This document shows, one piece after another, positions 1 through 5,231 of a stretch of 12,821 nucleotides of DNA. The notes beneath the pieces are model-generated. The model had not been told where the DNA came from, ran no database searches, and saw only the letters and a list, made by a program, of their open reading frames with translations. Both the position numbers and the translations under genes were made by a program. The stretch lies in contig JALVXW010000111.1 in assembly GCA_027038155.1 (NCBI GenBank), positions 1-12,821 on the forward strand, written 5' to 3'. Every line of letters begins with the position of its first letter. Within the stretch, counting starts at the first letter, position 1. This DNA comes from Sulfurovum sp. GTDB taxonomy: Bacteria; Campylobacterota; Campylobacteria; Campylobacterales; Sulfurovaceae.

Positions 1-662
1 TTTTTTATCTTGACACCTTGCAGCCCCATGGCATCACCATAAGCTTCTTCTATCACAGAGTCCGTGATAAGATGTATATTCTCTTTTTTCTCTACTCTCT
101 CTAATGTTGGGGGTGCAGCCCTAAAGGCATCTCTTCTGTGCACCACATAGACATCTGAACAGATATTGGAGAGATAGAGTGCCTCTTCGAGTGCAGTATC
201 TCCTCCACCCAAAATAGTAACTGGCTTGTCTTTATAAAAAAATCCATCACAGGTAGCACAGGTACTGACACCTTTTCCAAAGAACTCATCTTCACCTTTA
301 AACCCTGCTCGTTTAGGCACAGACCCTGTACAGACTATGACACTCTTGGCTTCTACTGTATCACTATTTTCAAGTGTAACAGTAAAATGCTCACCTGTTT
401 TAGCCACACGTTCAACTTTTTTCATCTCATGCTTGAGTCCAAAATGAAAACACTGTTTCTGCCAGGTATCCATAAAATCCAACCCCGTTTTACCGTGCTC
501 AAAAAATCCTGGGTAGTTCTCTATCTCTGAACTTTGTGTAATTTGCCCACCAGGCATTCCTGTCTCAAACATAGTGACATTTTTAAGTCCGCCACGTGTT
601 ACATAAAGTCCTGCAGTTAAGCCTGCTGGTCCGCCACCGATAATTGCACAATCTAACATCAT
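1..662 (-). CDS. trxB: Thioredoxin reductase, 5' part (3' end beyond window)
   Basis: NADPH-dependent flavoenzyme that re-reduces thioredoxin in the cytoplasm. About 220 codons are present and open to the window edge. Seen in order: FAD-binding GGGPAGL at residues 9-15, a PGGQIT segment, the redox-active CATCDG motif at about residues 135-140, the NADPH-binding GGGDTALEE motif and the HRRDAFRA segment that contacts the NADPH phosphate. This order is that of low-molecular-weight bacterial thioredoxin reductases. Two adjacent ATG codons (662 and 659) are possible starts; AAGGA lies 6 bases before the first, so 662 is chosen. The gene follows trxA on the same strand but has its own -10 box, and a hairpin separates the two. 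The missing C-terminal third should hold the second FAD-binding part. Confidence 0.97.
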   Translation of the reverse strand, partial: MMLDCAIIGGGPAGLTAGLYVTRGGLKNVTMFETGMPGGQITQSSEIENYPGFFEHGKTGLDFMDTWQKQCFHFGLKHEMKKVERVAKTGEHFTVTLENSDTVEAKSVIVCTGSVPKRAGFKGEDEFFGKGVSTCATCDGFFYKDKPVTILGGGDTALEEALYLSNICSDVYVVHRRDAFRAAPPTLERVEKKENIHLITDSVIEEAYGDAMGLQGVKIK

Positions 663-698
663 TGTAGTTCCTTGTAAAAAAGTCAAATAATTAATCAA

Positions 699-704
699 AT
701 TATA
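699..704 (-). promoter_or_regulatory. Candidate trxB -10 box
   Basis: A perfect TATAAT on the minus strand about 37 bases before the trxB start codon. No clear -35 is visible, as is common in Campylobacterota promoters. Its presence after the trxA hairpin suggests trxB can be transcribed apart from trxA. Confidence 0.55.
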
Positions 705-754
705 CAATGATAAAACTTGGTTAAGTATTTGTTGTAAAAATAAGAGGAGAGTTT

Positions 755-779
755 TAAAAGGTGGGTTAGAAAACCCACC
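755..779 (-). terminator. Hairpin terminator or attenuator between trxA and trxB
   Basis: Minus-strand stem GGTGGGTT/AACCCACC (779-772 with 767-760) with a 4-base loop, followed by TTTT. It starts 17 bases past the trxA stop codon, which fits a terminator. The outer sequence reads GTAGGGTGGG, as in the hairpin at 8758-8822, so it may be a dispersed hairpin repeat used as a terminator. Confidence 0.6.
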
Positions 780-795
780 CTACATGAAACATGAC

Positions 796-1113
796 TTAGA
801 GTTGTGCGTTGATTTTTTCCGCAAATGCATCTTTGGAAGCTGCACCTACCATTTGATCTACCACTTCACCATCTTTGAAGAAAAGAATTGCTGGAATTGA
901 TCTAATCCCATATTTTACTGCCAAATCTTGTTGCTCATCCGTATTTACTTTGGCGATTGTTGCTTTGCCATCAAAATCTTCAGCCAACTCTTCAATGACT
1001 GGAGCAATCATTCTACAAGGACCACACCATGGAGCCCAAAAGTCTACCATTGTTACACCTTCTGCTACTGTTGCTTCAAAATTGTCATTTGTCAATTCTA
1101 CATATTTTGCCAT
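796..1113 (-). CDS. trxA: Thioredoxin
   Basis: Small cytoplasmic dithiol reductant of 105 residues, the normal length for bacterial thioredoxin 1. The active site WCGPC sits at residues 29-33 (C30 and C33) inside VDFWAPWCGPCRM, and the cis-proline is P74 in RSIPAILFF. It has no signal peptide. AAGGA lies 9 bases before the ATG and a TATAAT box about 30 bases before it. The substrate partner trxB follows on the same strand. In Campylobacter jejuni, as I recall, yraN, trxA and trxB are direct neighbours; here a dioxygenase gene separates yraN from trxA. Confidence 0.98.
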   Translation of the reverse strand: MAKYVELTNDNFEATVAEGVTMVDFWAPWCGPCRMIAPVIEELAEDFDGKATIAKVNTDEQQDLAVKYGIRSIPAILFFKDGEVVDQMVGAASKDAFAEKINAQL

Positions 1114-1142
1114 ATTTAATCCTTTGTATTTAAGTTTGGAAA

Positions 1143-1148
1143 ATTATA
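1143..1148 (-). promoter_or_regulatory. trxA -10 box
   Basis: TATAAT on the minus strand, within GCTATAATTTTCC, about 30 bases before the trxA start. It lies downstream of the terminator of the preceding gene, so trxA has an independent promoter. A -35 element is not obvious. Confidence 0.65.
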
Positions 1149-1193
1149 GCTAATTTTCATTAATAGGTTATAAAAGATTCAAAGAGTTTTATG

Positions 1194-1222
1194 AAAAAAA
1201 GGTAAAATTAGGATAATTTTAC
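1194..1222 (-). terminator. Rho-independent terminator after the dioxygenase gene
   Basis: On the minus strand a perfect 9-bp stem GTAAAATTA/TAATTTTAC with a 3-base TCC loop is followed by C and seven T. It begins 7 bases after the dioxygenase stop codon. It closes the ORF6N-yraN-dioxygenase transcript and insulates trxA. Confidence 0.88.
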
Positions 1223-1228
1223 TCTTAT

Positions 1229-2017
1229 TTAGACTTTTTCTAAAACAATCTCGGGAAATTTGGAAGAACGAGACCCCTTTTCTGCTTTAGTTTGCAAACC
1301 TTTCACCGTATAGACAAAAGATATTTTTGGTTTTTCTGTGCTATTTTTATTAGCTCGGTGCAATAAAAGAGAATGAAATAAAACAACATCACCTTTATAT
1401 AAATTTGTAGAGACTTTTGTTTCTATCAGTTGTTTATTTTTTTCAATAGACTCCAAAAAGTACTCTTTCTCATCAAACTGATCTTTAGAAAATTTCATTT
1501 TATGACTACCAGGGATAAACTCCAACACGCCATTTGTACTATCTTCCTCATCAAGTGCCAACCAAACACTGACTAAGTTATCATCACTATAACGCCAATA
1601 GCGTCTGTCTTGATGCCATCTTGTTTGCGTGCTGCAAAAAGGCATCTTTGTCATAATGGAGTTATGATGTGCCGTTGTTATAACCACTTGATCGTCCAAA
1701 ATCTGTTGTAAAATGGGACGGATTTTCTCATTTTCCATCCATGCTTTAAAAAGTATATCACGCTGATATACCTGACGTAACCTACGTACAACTTCCTGCT
1801 CCTCTTTGGCATGAGAAGTATAGTCAGTAATAGTTGTTCTGTATGCTTTATCTCTACTGTCATACCCTGTTTCTGTCTCTATTGGCTCTATCTTTGCGTC
1901 TAGATGTGCCTGTGCTATTTTCAAGATGTTATCACAACTTTTTGCATCTAGAAAATCACGCAAAACGAGAAAACCATCTCTATGAAACTGTGCTAATTGT
2001 TCAGATATAAGCTGCAT
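1229..2017 (-). CDS. PhyH (phytanoyl-CoA dioxygenase)-family protein
   Basis: Probable non-haem Fe(II)/2-oxoglutarate dioxygenase of 262 residues; the substrate cannot be told. Counting from the upstream ATG at 2023, the iron triad is visible as H137-x-D139 in TRWHQDRRYW and the distal H222 in HSLLLHRANKNS, with the family-typical NGVLEFIPGSHK between them. The start at 2017 is preferred over 2023 because AAAGG is then 7 bases away. Eleven residues after the distal His, where human PHYH has the 2-oxoglutarate-binding Arg, there is Lys (K233). No signal peptide is seen. It lies 31 bases after yraN and ends in a strong terminator, so it is probably co-transcribed with yraN. Bacterial relatives act on small metabolites, lipids or natural products. 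Confidence 0.88.
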   Translation of the reverse strand: MQLISEQLAQFHRDGFLVLRDFLDAKSCDNILKIAQAHLDAKIEPIETETGYDSRDKAYRTTITDYTSHAKEEQEVVRRLRQVYQRDILFKAWMENEKIRPILQQILDDQVVITTAHHNSIMTKMPFCSTQTRWHQDRRYWRYSDDNLVSVWLALDEEDSTNGVLEFIPGSHKMKFSKDQFDEKEYFLESIEKNKQLIETKVSTNLYKGDVVLFHSLLLHRANKNSTEKPKISFVYTVKGLQTKAEKGSRSSKFPEIVLEKV

Positions 2018-2048
2018 AATCATACCTTTAGATATTTATTGATTACGA

Positions 2049-2393
2049 TTATAGCGTAACATTCTCTATAAACTCCACCTCATCCCCACGTACAATAAGA
2101 GCATCTATACTAAAAGCCATATCTAACTGTTTGACTTTAAGGTAATAGTGTGCAGAGTTAATCACTTTACGAAGCTTGGCAGGTGTTACATTATAGACAG
2201 GATCAAAAGTATCAGACTTCCCACTCTTCACCTCTATAAAATGAAGCACCTCATCCTGCTGAGCAATAATGTCTATCTCACCCAGTTTTCTAGCAAAGTA
2301 GTTACGCTCCAAAATCACATAGCCCTCTTGCTCCAAAAACTGTGTCGCAAGACTCTCGCTCTGGTCTCCAAAGAGTTTAGGTAATTCACGCAT
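2049..2393 (-). CDS. yraN: YraN/UPF0102-family predicted nuclease-fold protein
   Basis: A 114-residue protein of the conserved UPF0102 family, predicted to have a restriction-endonuclease-like fold. The signature is GEIDII (E39, D41) followed by FIEVKSG (E54, K56), giving the E-x-D...E-x-K pattern, after LERNYFARK. Length is normal. The cellular role of the family is unsettled; links to DNA processing or recombination have been proposed. ATG at 2393 is used; an in-frame GTG lies just before it. The start overlaps the last 8 bases of the ORF6N-type gene, which suggests translational coupling. Its nearness to trxA/trxB matches other Campylobacterota, so yraN is probably the native gene at the left edge of the inserted island. 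Confidence 0.9.
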   Translation of the reverse strand: MRELPKLFGDQSESLATQFLEQEGYVILERNYFARKLGEIDIIAQQDEVLHFIEVKSGKSDTFDPVYNVTPAKLRKVINSAHYYLKVKQLDMAFSIDALIVRGDEVEFIENVTL

Positions 2394-2664
2394 CACGCAT
2401 AAACCCCATTACTTTTTCATTGATTGTTACCTTACTTTTGAATACAACATAGGGCATATATTTTCTATATTTCCCTCTCTTATTTTCTAAGGTCGCAATT
2501 TGCGACCTTAAAGCTTTATCTTCTTTTTCACCTAATGTCGCAAATTGCGACTTCAAATTTTCATACTCTACTTCATGCAACATTGCCAAATCTTCATCAA
2601 GCATTATCTGCTTACCACGAAGTGTATAGATTTTATGATGTATGGGTATATTTAGTTTATGCAT
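2386..2664 (-). CDS. Shortened ORF6N-domain protein (possibly decaying)
   Basis: A 92-residue protein starting MHKLNIPIHHKIYTLRGKQ; AAAGGA 7 bases before this ATG favours it over a GTG at 2724. The N-terminus IYTLRGKQIMLDEDLAMLHEV matches the start of ORF6N domains, found in phage and mobile-element proteins and thought to bind DNA. The usual middle part (roughly KAVKRN-RFP-DFMF-L) is missing: the text jumps to EYENLKSQFATL. Later LRSQIATL and RGKYRKYMPYV are typical again, but the expected FTEQGVAML is replaced by VFKSKVTINEKVMGFMRDA. I read this as an internal deletion plus a changed 3' end, so it may be a relic or a minimal variant. Two palindromes lie inside it. Its stop overlaps the yraN start. 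Confidence 0.65.
   Translation of the reverse strand: MHKLNIPIHHKIYTLRGKQIMLDEDLAMLHEVEYENLKSQFATLGEKEDKALRSQIATLENKRGKYRKYMPYVVFKSKVTINEKVMGFMRDA
2488..2510. repeat. Palindrome P1 inside the ORF6N-type gene
   Basis: Perfect 11-bp inverted repeat around one central T; the core is GGTCGCAATTTGCGACC. On the minus strand it encodes the LRSQIATL part of the ORF6N protein. It is the longest perfect member of the set inside that gene. Confidence 0.9.
2503..2531. repeat. 29-base direct repeat, left copy
   Basis: Exactly identical to 3647-3675 and in the same orientation. Here it is the middle of the ORF6N-type gene (codons for about residues 46-56), overlapping the right arm of P1. Confidence 0.9.
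2537..2551. repeat. Palindrome P2 inside the ORF6N-type gene
   Basis: GTCGCAAATTGCGAC, 7-bp arms around one base. On the minus strand it encodes KSQFAT. The flanks have drifted, so arms are shorter than in P1. Confidence 0.85.
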
Positions 2665-2675
2665 ATCTATTCCTT

Positions 2676-2700
2676 TTAAGGTCACAATTTGTGACCTCAA
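2676..2700. repeat. Palindrome P3 just upstream of the ORF6N-type start
   Basis: AGGTCACAATTTGTGACCT with 9-bp perfect arms, extending to 12 positions with one mismatch. It lies 12 bases before the chosen ORF6N start; if the GTG at 2724 were used it would encode LRSQIVTL. Relative to P1 the G/C pair in each arm has become A/T in both arms together. Confidence 0.85.
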
Positions 2701-2884
2701 GTTTTTATAGGAATAGTATGGCACAAAAAAGAAGAAAACGTGAAAAGTATGTCAAATTGTCATGTTTTTTACAAACTATCCAAATCATCCAACAAAACAA
2801 ACCCCCCCATAGCCATTAAGCAGATATTTTTCTTTTGCTTTAAAACTATCAAAAAGTTTCTGCTTTTGTTTTTTCATTGAGTTT
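2676..2884. repeat. Duplicated segment, left copy (pairs with 3676-3878)
   Basis: Direct repeat of about 200 bases covering a palindrome, an AT-rich spacer (near-identical except single base changes) and the tail of the ATPase gene. With the 29-base repeat at 2503/3647, both copies once held the same order: ATPase tail, spacer, ORF6N start. The two copies flank the toxin-antitoxin pair. Confidence 0.88.
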
Positions 2885-2957
2885 TCCGTACTTTTCTATA
2901 CTGTAGATAAGGTAGGTCTCTTCAAAGTAGTGATAGTACCGTTTGGCAGAGTCCACA
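2769..2957 (-). pseudogene. Remnant of an AAA/DUF4143-type ATPase gene
   Basis: Decayed second copy of the 3' part of the intact ATPase gene at 3768-4946. Bases 2769-2884 match 3768-3878 and bases 2875-2957 match 4085-4166. The 216 bases between are missing, and the junction falls on the 10-base direct repeat CATTGAGTTT present at 3869 and 4085 in the intact gene. Small length changes also break the frame: one extra T at 2765-2770, a run of seven C at about 2804-2810 and four extra bases before 2875. The 5' two thirds of the gene are absent; homology stops near 2957 where the toxin-antitoxin promoter region begins. It is not expected to make protein. Confidence 0.88.
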
Positions 2958-3000
2958 GAGCCTTAAAAATATTACAGCATCATAAAACTTTAATCAAAAA

Positions 3001-3025
3001 TAGTTTATACTTTAACTATAAACTA
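3001..3025 (+). promoter_or_regulatory. Inverted-repeat operator/promoter of the toxin-antitoxin pair
   Basis: Perfect 9-bp inverted repeat TAGTTTATA (3001-3009) / TATAAACTA (3017-3025) with a 7-base spacer, 14 bases before the antitoxin start. It overlaps plausible -10 sequences (TATACT, TATAAA). Autoregulatory operators of this kind are normal for Phd/VapB antitoxins, so it is the likely binding site of the antitoxin or antitoxin-toxin complex. Confidence 0.7.
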
Positions 3026-3039
3026 ATAAAAGGCTAAAA

Positions 3040-3276
3040 ATGACAGTAACGGCAAAAGATTTACGATTTAATATCTCCATGCTTTTTGATGTATTGAGCA
3101 AAGGTGAAGATGTTCTTATTACCTATAGAGGTAAAGCAAAAGCAAAACTCATTGCCTACAATCAGCCCTCTTCAGATAAAAAAACGGATACTATTTTTGG
3201 AATGTGGAAAGATAGAGAAGAGGATGTGGACACAATGATTCGCAACATGAGAAAAGGTCGTAATTTTGATATATGA
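3040..3276 (+). CDS. Phd/YefM-like antitoxin
   Basis: A 78-residue protein directly before and overlapping a PIN-domain toxin. The N-terminal half (VTAKDLRFNISMLFDVLSKGEDVLITYRGKAKAKLIAY) has the pattern of Phd/YefM DNA-binding antitoxins: a short N-terminal strand, a helix, then GEDVLITYRGKAKAKLI. The C-terminal part (FGMWKDREEDVDTMIRNMRKGRNFDI) is charged and probably wraps the toxin, as in VapBC complexes. AAAGG lies 5 bases before the ATG. The 9-bp inverted repeat upstream is its probable operator. The gene overlaps the toxin start by 11 bases, which keeps synthesis coupled. It runs opposite to the surrounding genes. Confidence 0.85.
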   Translation: MTVTAKDLRFNISMLFDVLSKGEDVLITYRGKAKAKLIAYNQPSSDKKTDTIFGMWKDREEDVDTMIRNMRKGRNFDI

Positions 3277-3655
3277 TAAACTACTTGATACTGATATACT
3301 TATTTGGTATCTTAGAGGAAATCAAAATGCTTATGACCTTATTCATAGCATTGGCGAGTTTGCTATCTCTGCTGTGACCTATATGGAGTTGGTTCAAGGT
3401 ATGAGAGATAAAGATGAATTAAGGGCTTTAAAAAGAGCTTTAAAACAGTGGAGAGTCAAAACAATATATATGAGTGAAGAGATTTCTGCCCTTGCACTTT
3501 TTTATGTTGAAGAGTATTTTTTAAGCCACTCTATGCAGTTAGCCGATGCTCTTATTGGTGCAACTTGTGCTACGCATGGCATGACTCTATATACGGCTAA
3601 TGATAAGCATTATAAGGTTATTAAAGAGTTAGATATTTTTGTTTTTCGACCTTAA
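3266..3655 (+). CDS. vapC: PIN-domain toxin ribonuclease (VapC-like)
   Basis: A 129-residue PIN-domain protein, the usual VapC length. The acidic metal-binding set is complete: D8 in LLDTDILIWYLRGN, E41 in SAVTYMELVQG, D94 in LADALIGA and D113 in TANDKHY. Family members are Mg-dependent RNases, often cutting tRNA or rRNA; the target here is unknown. It starts at TTG (3266) inside the antitoxin gene, with GAAAAGG 8 bases upstream; the nearby ATG at 3273 is out of frame. The last two codons and the stop (CGA CCT TAA) are the first nine bases of the 29-base repeat at 3647-3675, so the present C-terminus RP and stop may come from the junction with the duplicated ORF6N sequence. Confidence 0.92.
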   Translation: MIYDKLLDTDILIWYLRGNQNAYDLIHSIGEFAISAVTYMELVQGMRDKDELRALKRALKQWRVKTIYMSEEISALALFYVEEYFLSHSMQLADALIGATCATHGMTLYTANDKHYKVIKELDIFVFRP

Positions 3656-3675
3656 AGCTTTATCTTCTTTTTCAC
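3647..3675. repeat. 29-base direct repeat, right copy
   Basis: Identical to 2503-2531. Here it begins within the last codons of the vapC gene and runs into palindrome P4. Compared with the left copy, the bases matching 2532-2675 (most of the ORF6N 5' half) are missing. Confidence 0.9.
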
Positions 3676-3702
3676 TTGAAGTCACAATTTGTGACTTCAA
3701 GT
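3674..3702. repeat. Palindrome P4 after the toxin gene
   Basis: Perfect 14-bp arms around one central T, with the core GAAGTCACAATTTGTGACTTC. It lies 19 bases after the vapC stop and 66 bases after the end of the minus-strand ATPase gene, so it could act as a two-way terminator hairpin. It is the most perfect member of the palindrome set and the only one in fully non-coding DNA. Confidence 0.9.
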
Positions 3703-3878
3703 TTTTCTATGAATAGTATGGTACAAAAAAGAAAAAAACGTGAAAAATATGTCAAATTGTCATGTTTTTACAAACTATCCAAATCATCCAACAAAACAAG
3801 CCCCTCATAGCCATTAAGCAGATATTTCTCTTTTGCTTTAAAACTATCAAAAAGTTTCTGCTGTTTTTCATTGAGTTT
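3676..3878. repeat. Duplicated segment, right copy (pairs with 2676-2884)
   Basis: Right-hand partner of the duplicated segment. It contains P4, the AT-rich spacer and the 3' end of the intact ATPase gene. Outside the ATPase gene nothing here is open for coding. Confidence 0.88.
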
Positions 3879-4946
3879 GGAGTTGTACTTAGCCTCTATC
3901 AAGATGCCACTTTGGGTGATAAAGTCTATCTCTATCCCATCAACATAAAGGTAGCTAGGAGCATAGTCTTTTATTTTCAAAAAAACAAGATTTTCATAAA
4001 TAGCCCCTTTGTCACGGTAGCCAATTGTCACATTTCTCAACCCTACATCCGATGCATAAATTTTATTGACCCCTTTTATCTTCTCATTGAGTTTCCCGTA
4101 CTTTTCTATACTGTAGATAAGGTATGTCTCTTCAAAGTAGTGATAGTACCGCTTGGCAGAGTCCGCACTAATGTCCAATATAGTGGCTATTTTATTAAAA
4201 CTTAACTGTTTTCCACTTCTCTCCATAAGAAGCTTGTAAAAGTCTTTTACTATCTGGTTATTACGTATATGGTAGTGGGCTATGATGTCTTTGTTTATGA
4301 TGTTGTCTATAAGGTTTTGCAGGTAAGTTACATCTGAAGTGAGGACATACTCAGGCATACCACCATCTTGCATATACTCCTCAAAGTAGCTCTCCCACAA
4401 GTGTTTGTCTGCTTTTTTGATCTGTATCTCTTTAAACATGAGATACTCATAAAAATCAAGAGGCATCACCTTCAAAATACGTTGCCTTCCTGTGAGGTAG
4501 GCATTTTTATCTTTGAGCAGTGAAGCCGAAGAGCTTGAAGCAAAGATTTTTACATTATCCAAGTCATAGAAGTTTTTGAGCTCTTTTTGATAAGAGGCTT
4601 TACTGGTTACTTCATCCAAAAAGAGATATACCTTCTGTTTAGATGGTAGCTTATGTATCTTTCTGTATGCATCAACTATCTCACTGATGCTATGGTTATC
4701 CAGTACATAAAGGTCTAAACTGATATAAAAGATATGCTCTGGTGCTACACTATGTTCTTGTATGAGTGCTGAGATAAAGTTTTTTAAAAGAGAGGTTTTA
4801 CCTACCCGTCTAAGCCCAGTTAGAAAAACAATATCTTTATTGGTCAGCCAACTCTCCAGTACTTTCAGATACTTATCTCTTCTATGCCCATTAAAGTTAT
4901 AGGTCTCTTCCCACCAAGGGTTAGATTTATATAAAACAACTTCCAT
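3768..4946 (-). CDS. AAA-family ATPase with C-terminal DUF4143-like domain
   Basis: A 392-residue protein of the large, poorly understood AAA_14/DUF4143 family, often found in accessory islands. Walker A is GLRRVGKTS (44-52, K50), Walker B is YLFLDE (108-112, D111/E112), and FASSSSASLL (135-144) follows at the sensor position. The middle has a helix-turn-helix-like stretch (FNKIATILDISADSAKRYYHYFEET, 250-274). The C-terminus carries YENL (E318), DGIEIDF (D341) and LIEAKYNSK (E351, K353), the spacing of a PD-(D/E)XK nuclease-like fold. The ATG at 4946 is chosen because AGGAG lies 5 bases before it; the frame is open further upstream but without a ribosome site. A broken copy lies at 2769-2957. 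The function is unknown; DNA handling is an inference. Confidence 0.85.
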   Translation of the reverse strand: MEVVLYKSNPWWEETYNFNGHRRDKYLKVLESWLTNKDIVFLTGLRRVGKTSLLKNFISALIQEHSVAPEHIFYISLDLYVLDNHSISEIVDAYRKIHKLPSKQKVYLFLDEVTSKASYQKELKNFYDLDNVKIFASSSSASLLKDKNAYLTGRQRILKVMPLDFYEYLMFKEIQIKKADKHLWESYFEEYMQDGGMPEYVLTSDVTYLQNLIDNIINKDIIAHYHIRNNQIVKDFYKLLMERSGKQLSFNKIATILDISADSAKRYYHYFEETYLIYSIEKYGKLNEKIKGVNKIYASDVGLRNVTIGYRDKGAIYENLVFLKIKDYAPSYLYVDGIEIDFITQSGILIEAKYNSKLNEKQQKLFDSFKAKEKYLLNGYEGLVLLDDLDSL

Positions 4947-4980
4947 TACATCTCCTATCATATAAAATATGAGTATATTG

Positions 4981-4995
4981 TACGATAGTATCGTA
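4981..4995. promoter_or_regulatory. Palindrome in the ATPase promoter region
   Basis: TACGATAGTATCGTA, 7-bp perfect arms around one base, 35 bases upstream of the ATPase start. TACAAT and TATACT on the minus strand just downstream are possible -10 boxes. It may be an operator for the ATPase gene, but no binding protein can be named. Confidence 0.4.
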
Positions 4996-5053
4996 TAAGT
5001 TTTACTTAAAGTAGAAGATACCAATATTATGTCTAGTGTTTTTACGTGAAAGT

Positions 5054-5161
5054 ATGGACAATCTTGCTTCAGAAACAGAAAAAGCTTTCAAATGTGAAGA
5101 AACTGGAAATAATAAAAAATGTGGTAACCCTGGAACTGTACTTGGAATTTATATAAACTGA
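5054..5161 (+). CDS. Orphan 35-codon ORF, possible gene remnant
   Basis: Translates as MDNLASETEKAF-KCEETGNNKKCG-NPGTVLGIYIN, a balanced composition with two cysteines that reads like real protein rather than random AT-rich DNA. The frame is open from 5015 (also possible GTG at 5036). The ribosome site is weak and no promoter stands out. I do not recognise a family. It sits at the right edge of the accessory island, between the ATPase and formate dehydrogenase genes, so a leftover of a larger deleted gene is as likely as a working peptide gene. Confidence 0.3.
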   Translation: MDNLASETEKAFKCEETGNNKKCGNPGTVLGIYIN

Positions 5162-5175
5162 ATAATAAAAACATC

Positions 5176-5231
5176 GGTAATACTAGGTTCCATGTTAGCA
5201 GTGGGATTTCTAATTAATGTTCAGTATTACC
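5176..5231 (-). terminator. Long-loop inverted repeat at the formate dehydrogenase 3' end
   Basis: GGTAATACT (5176-5184) and AGTATTACC (5223-5231) form a perfect 9-bp stem with a 38-base loop. On the minus strand the stem starts at the stop codon region and is followed by GATG and a T-rich run TTTTTATTATT. The loop is long for a classical terminator, so this is tentative. Confidence 0.35.

Noticed and set aside
2535..2819. Plus-strand open frame starting MSQIATSNFH opposite the ORF6N gene
   Set aside because: The palindrome reads SQIAT on both strands by symmetry, so the family-like text is an artefact. There is no ribosome site and the frame runs through the pseudogene.
2488..3702. CRISPR-like reading of the repeated palindromes
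   Set aside because: Spacing is irregular (about 25 to 975 bases), the repeats lie in coding sequence, and no cas gene is near.
4947..5024. Upstream in-frame start for the ATPase gene
   Set aside because: No ribosome site there, and it overlaps the probable promoter and palindrome; the ATG at 4946 has AGGAG at good spacing.
5191..5230. Plus-strand ORF start (MLAVGFLINVQYY) resembling a signal peptide
   Set aside because: It runs at once into the antisense of the formate dehydrogenase 3' end and has no ribosome site.
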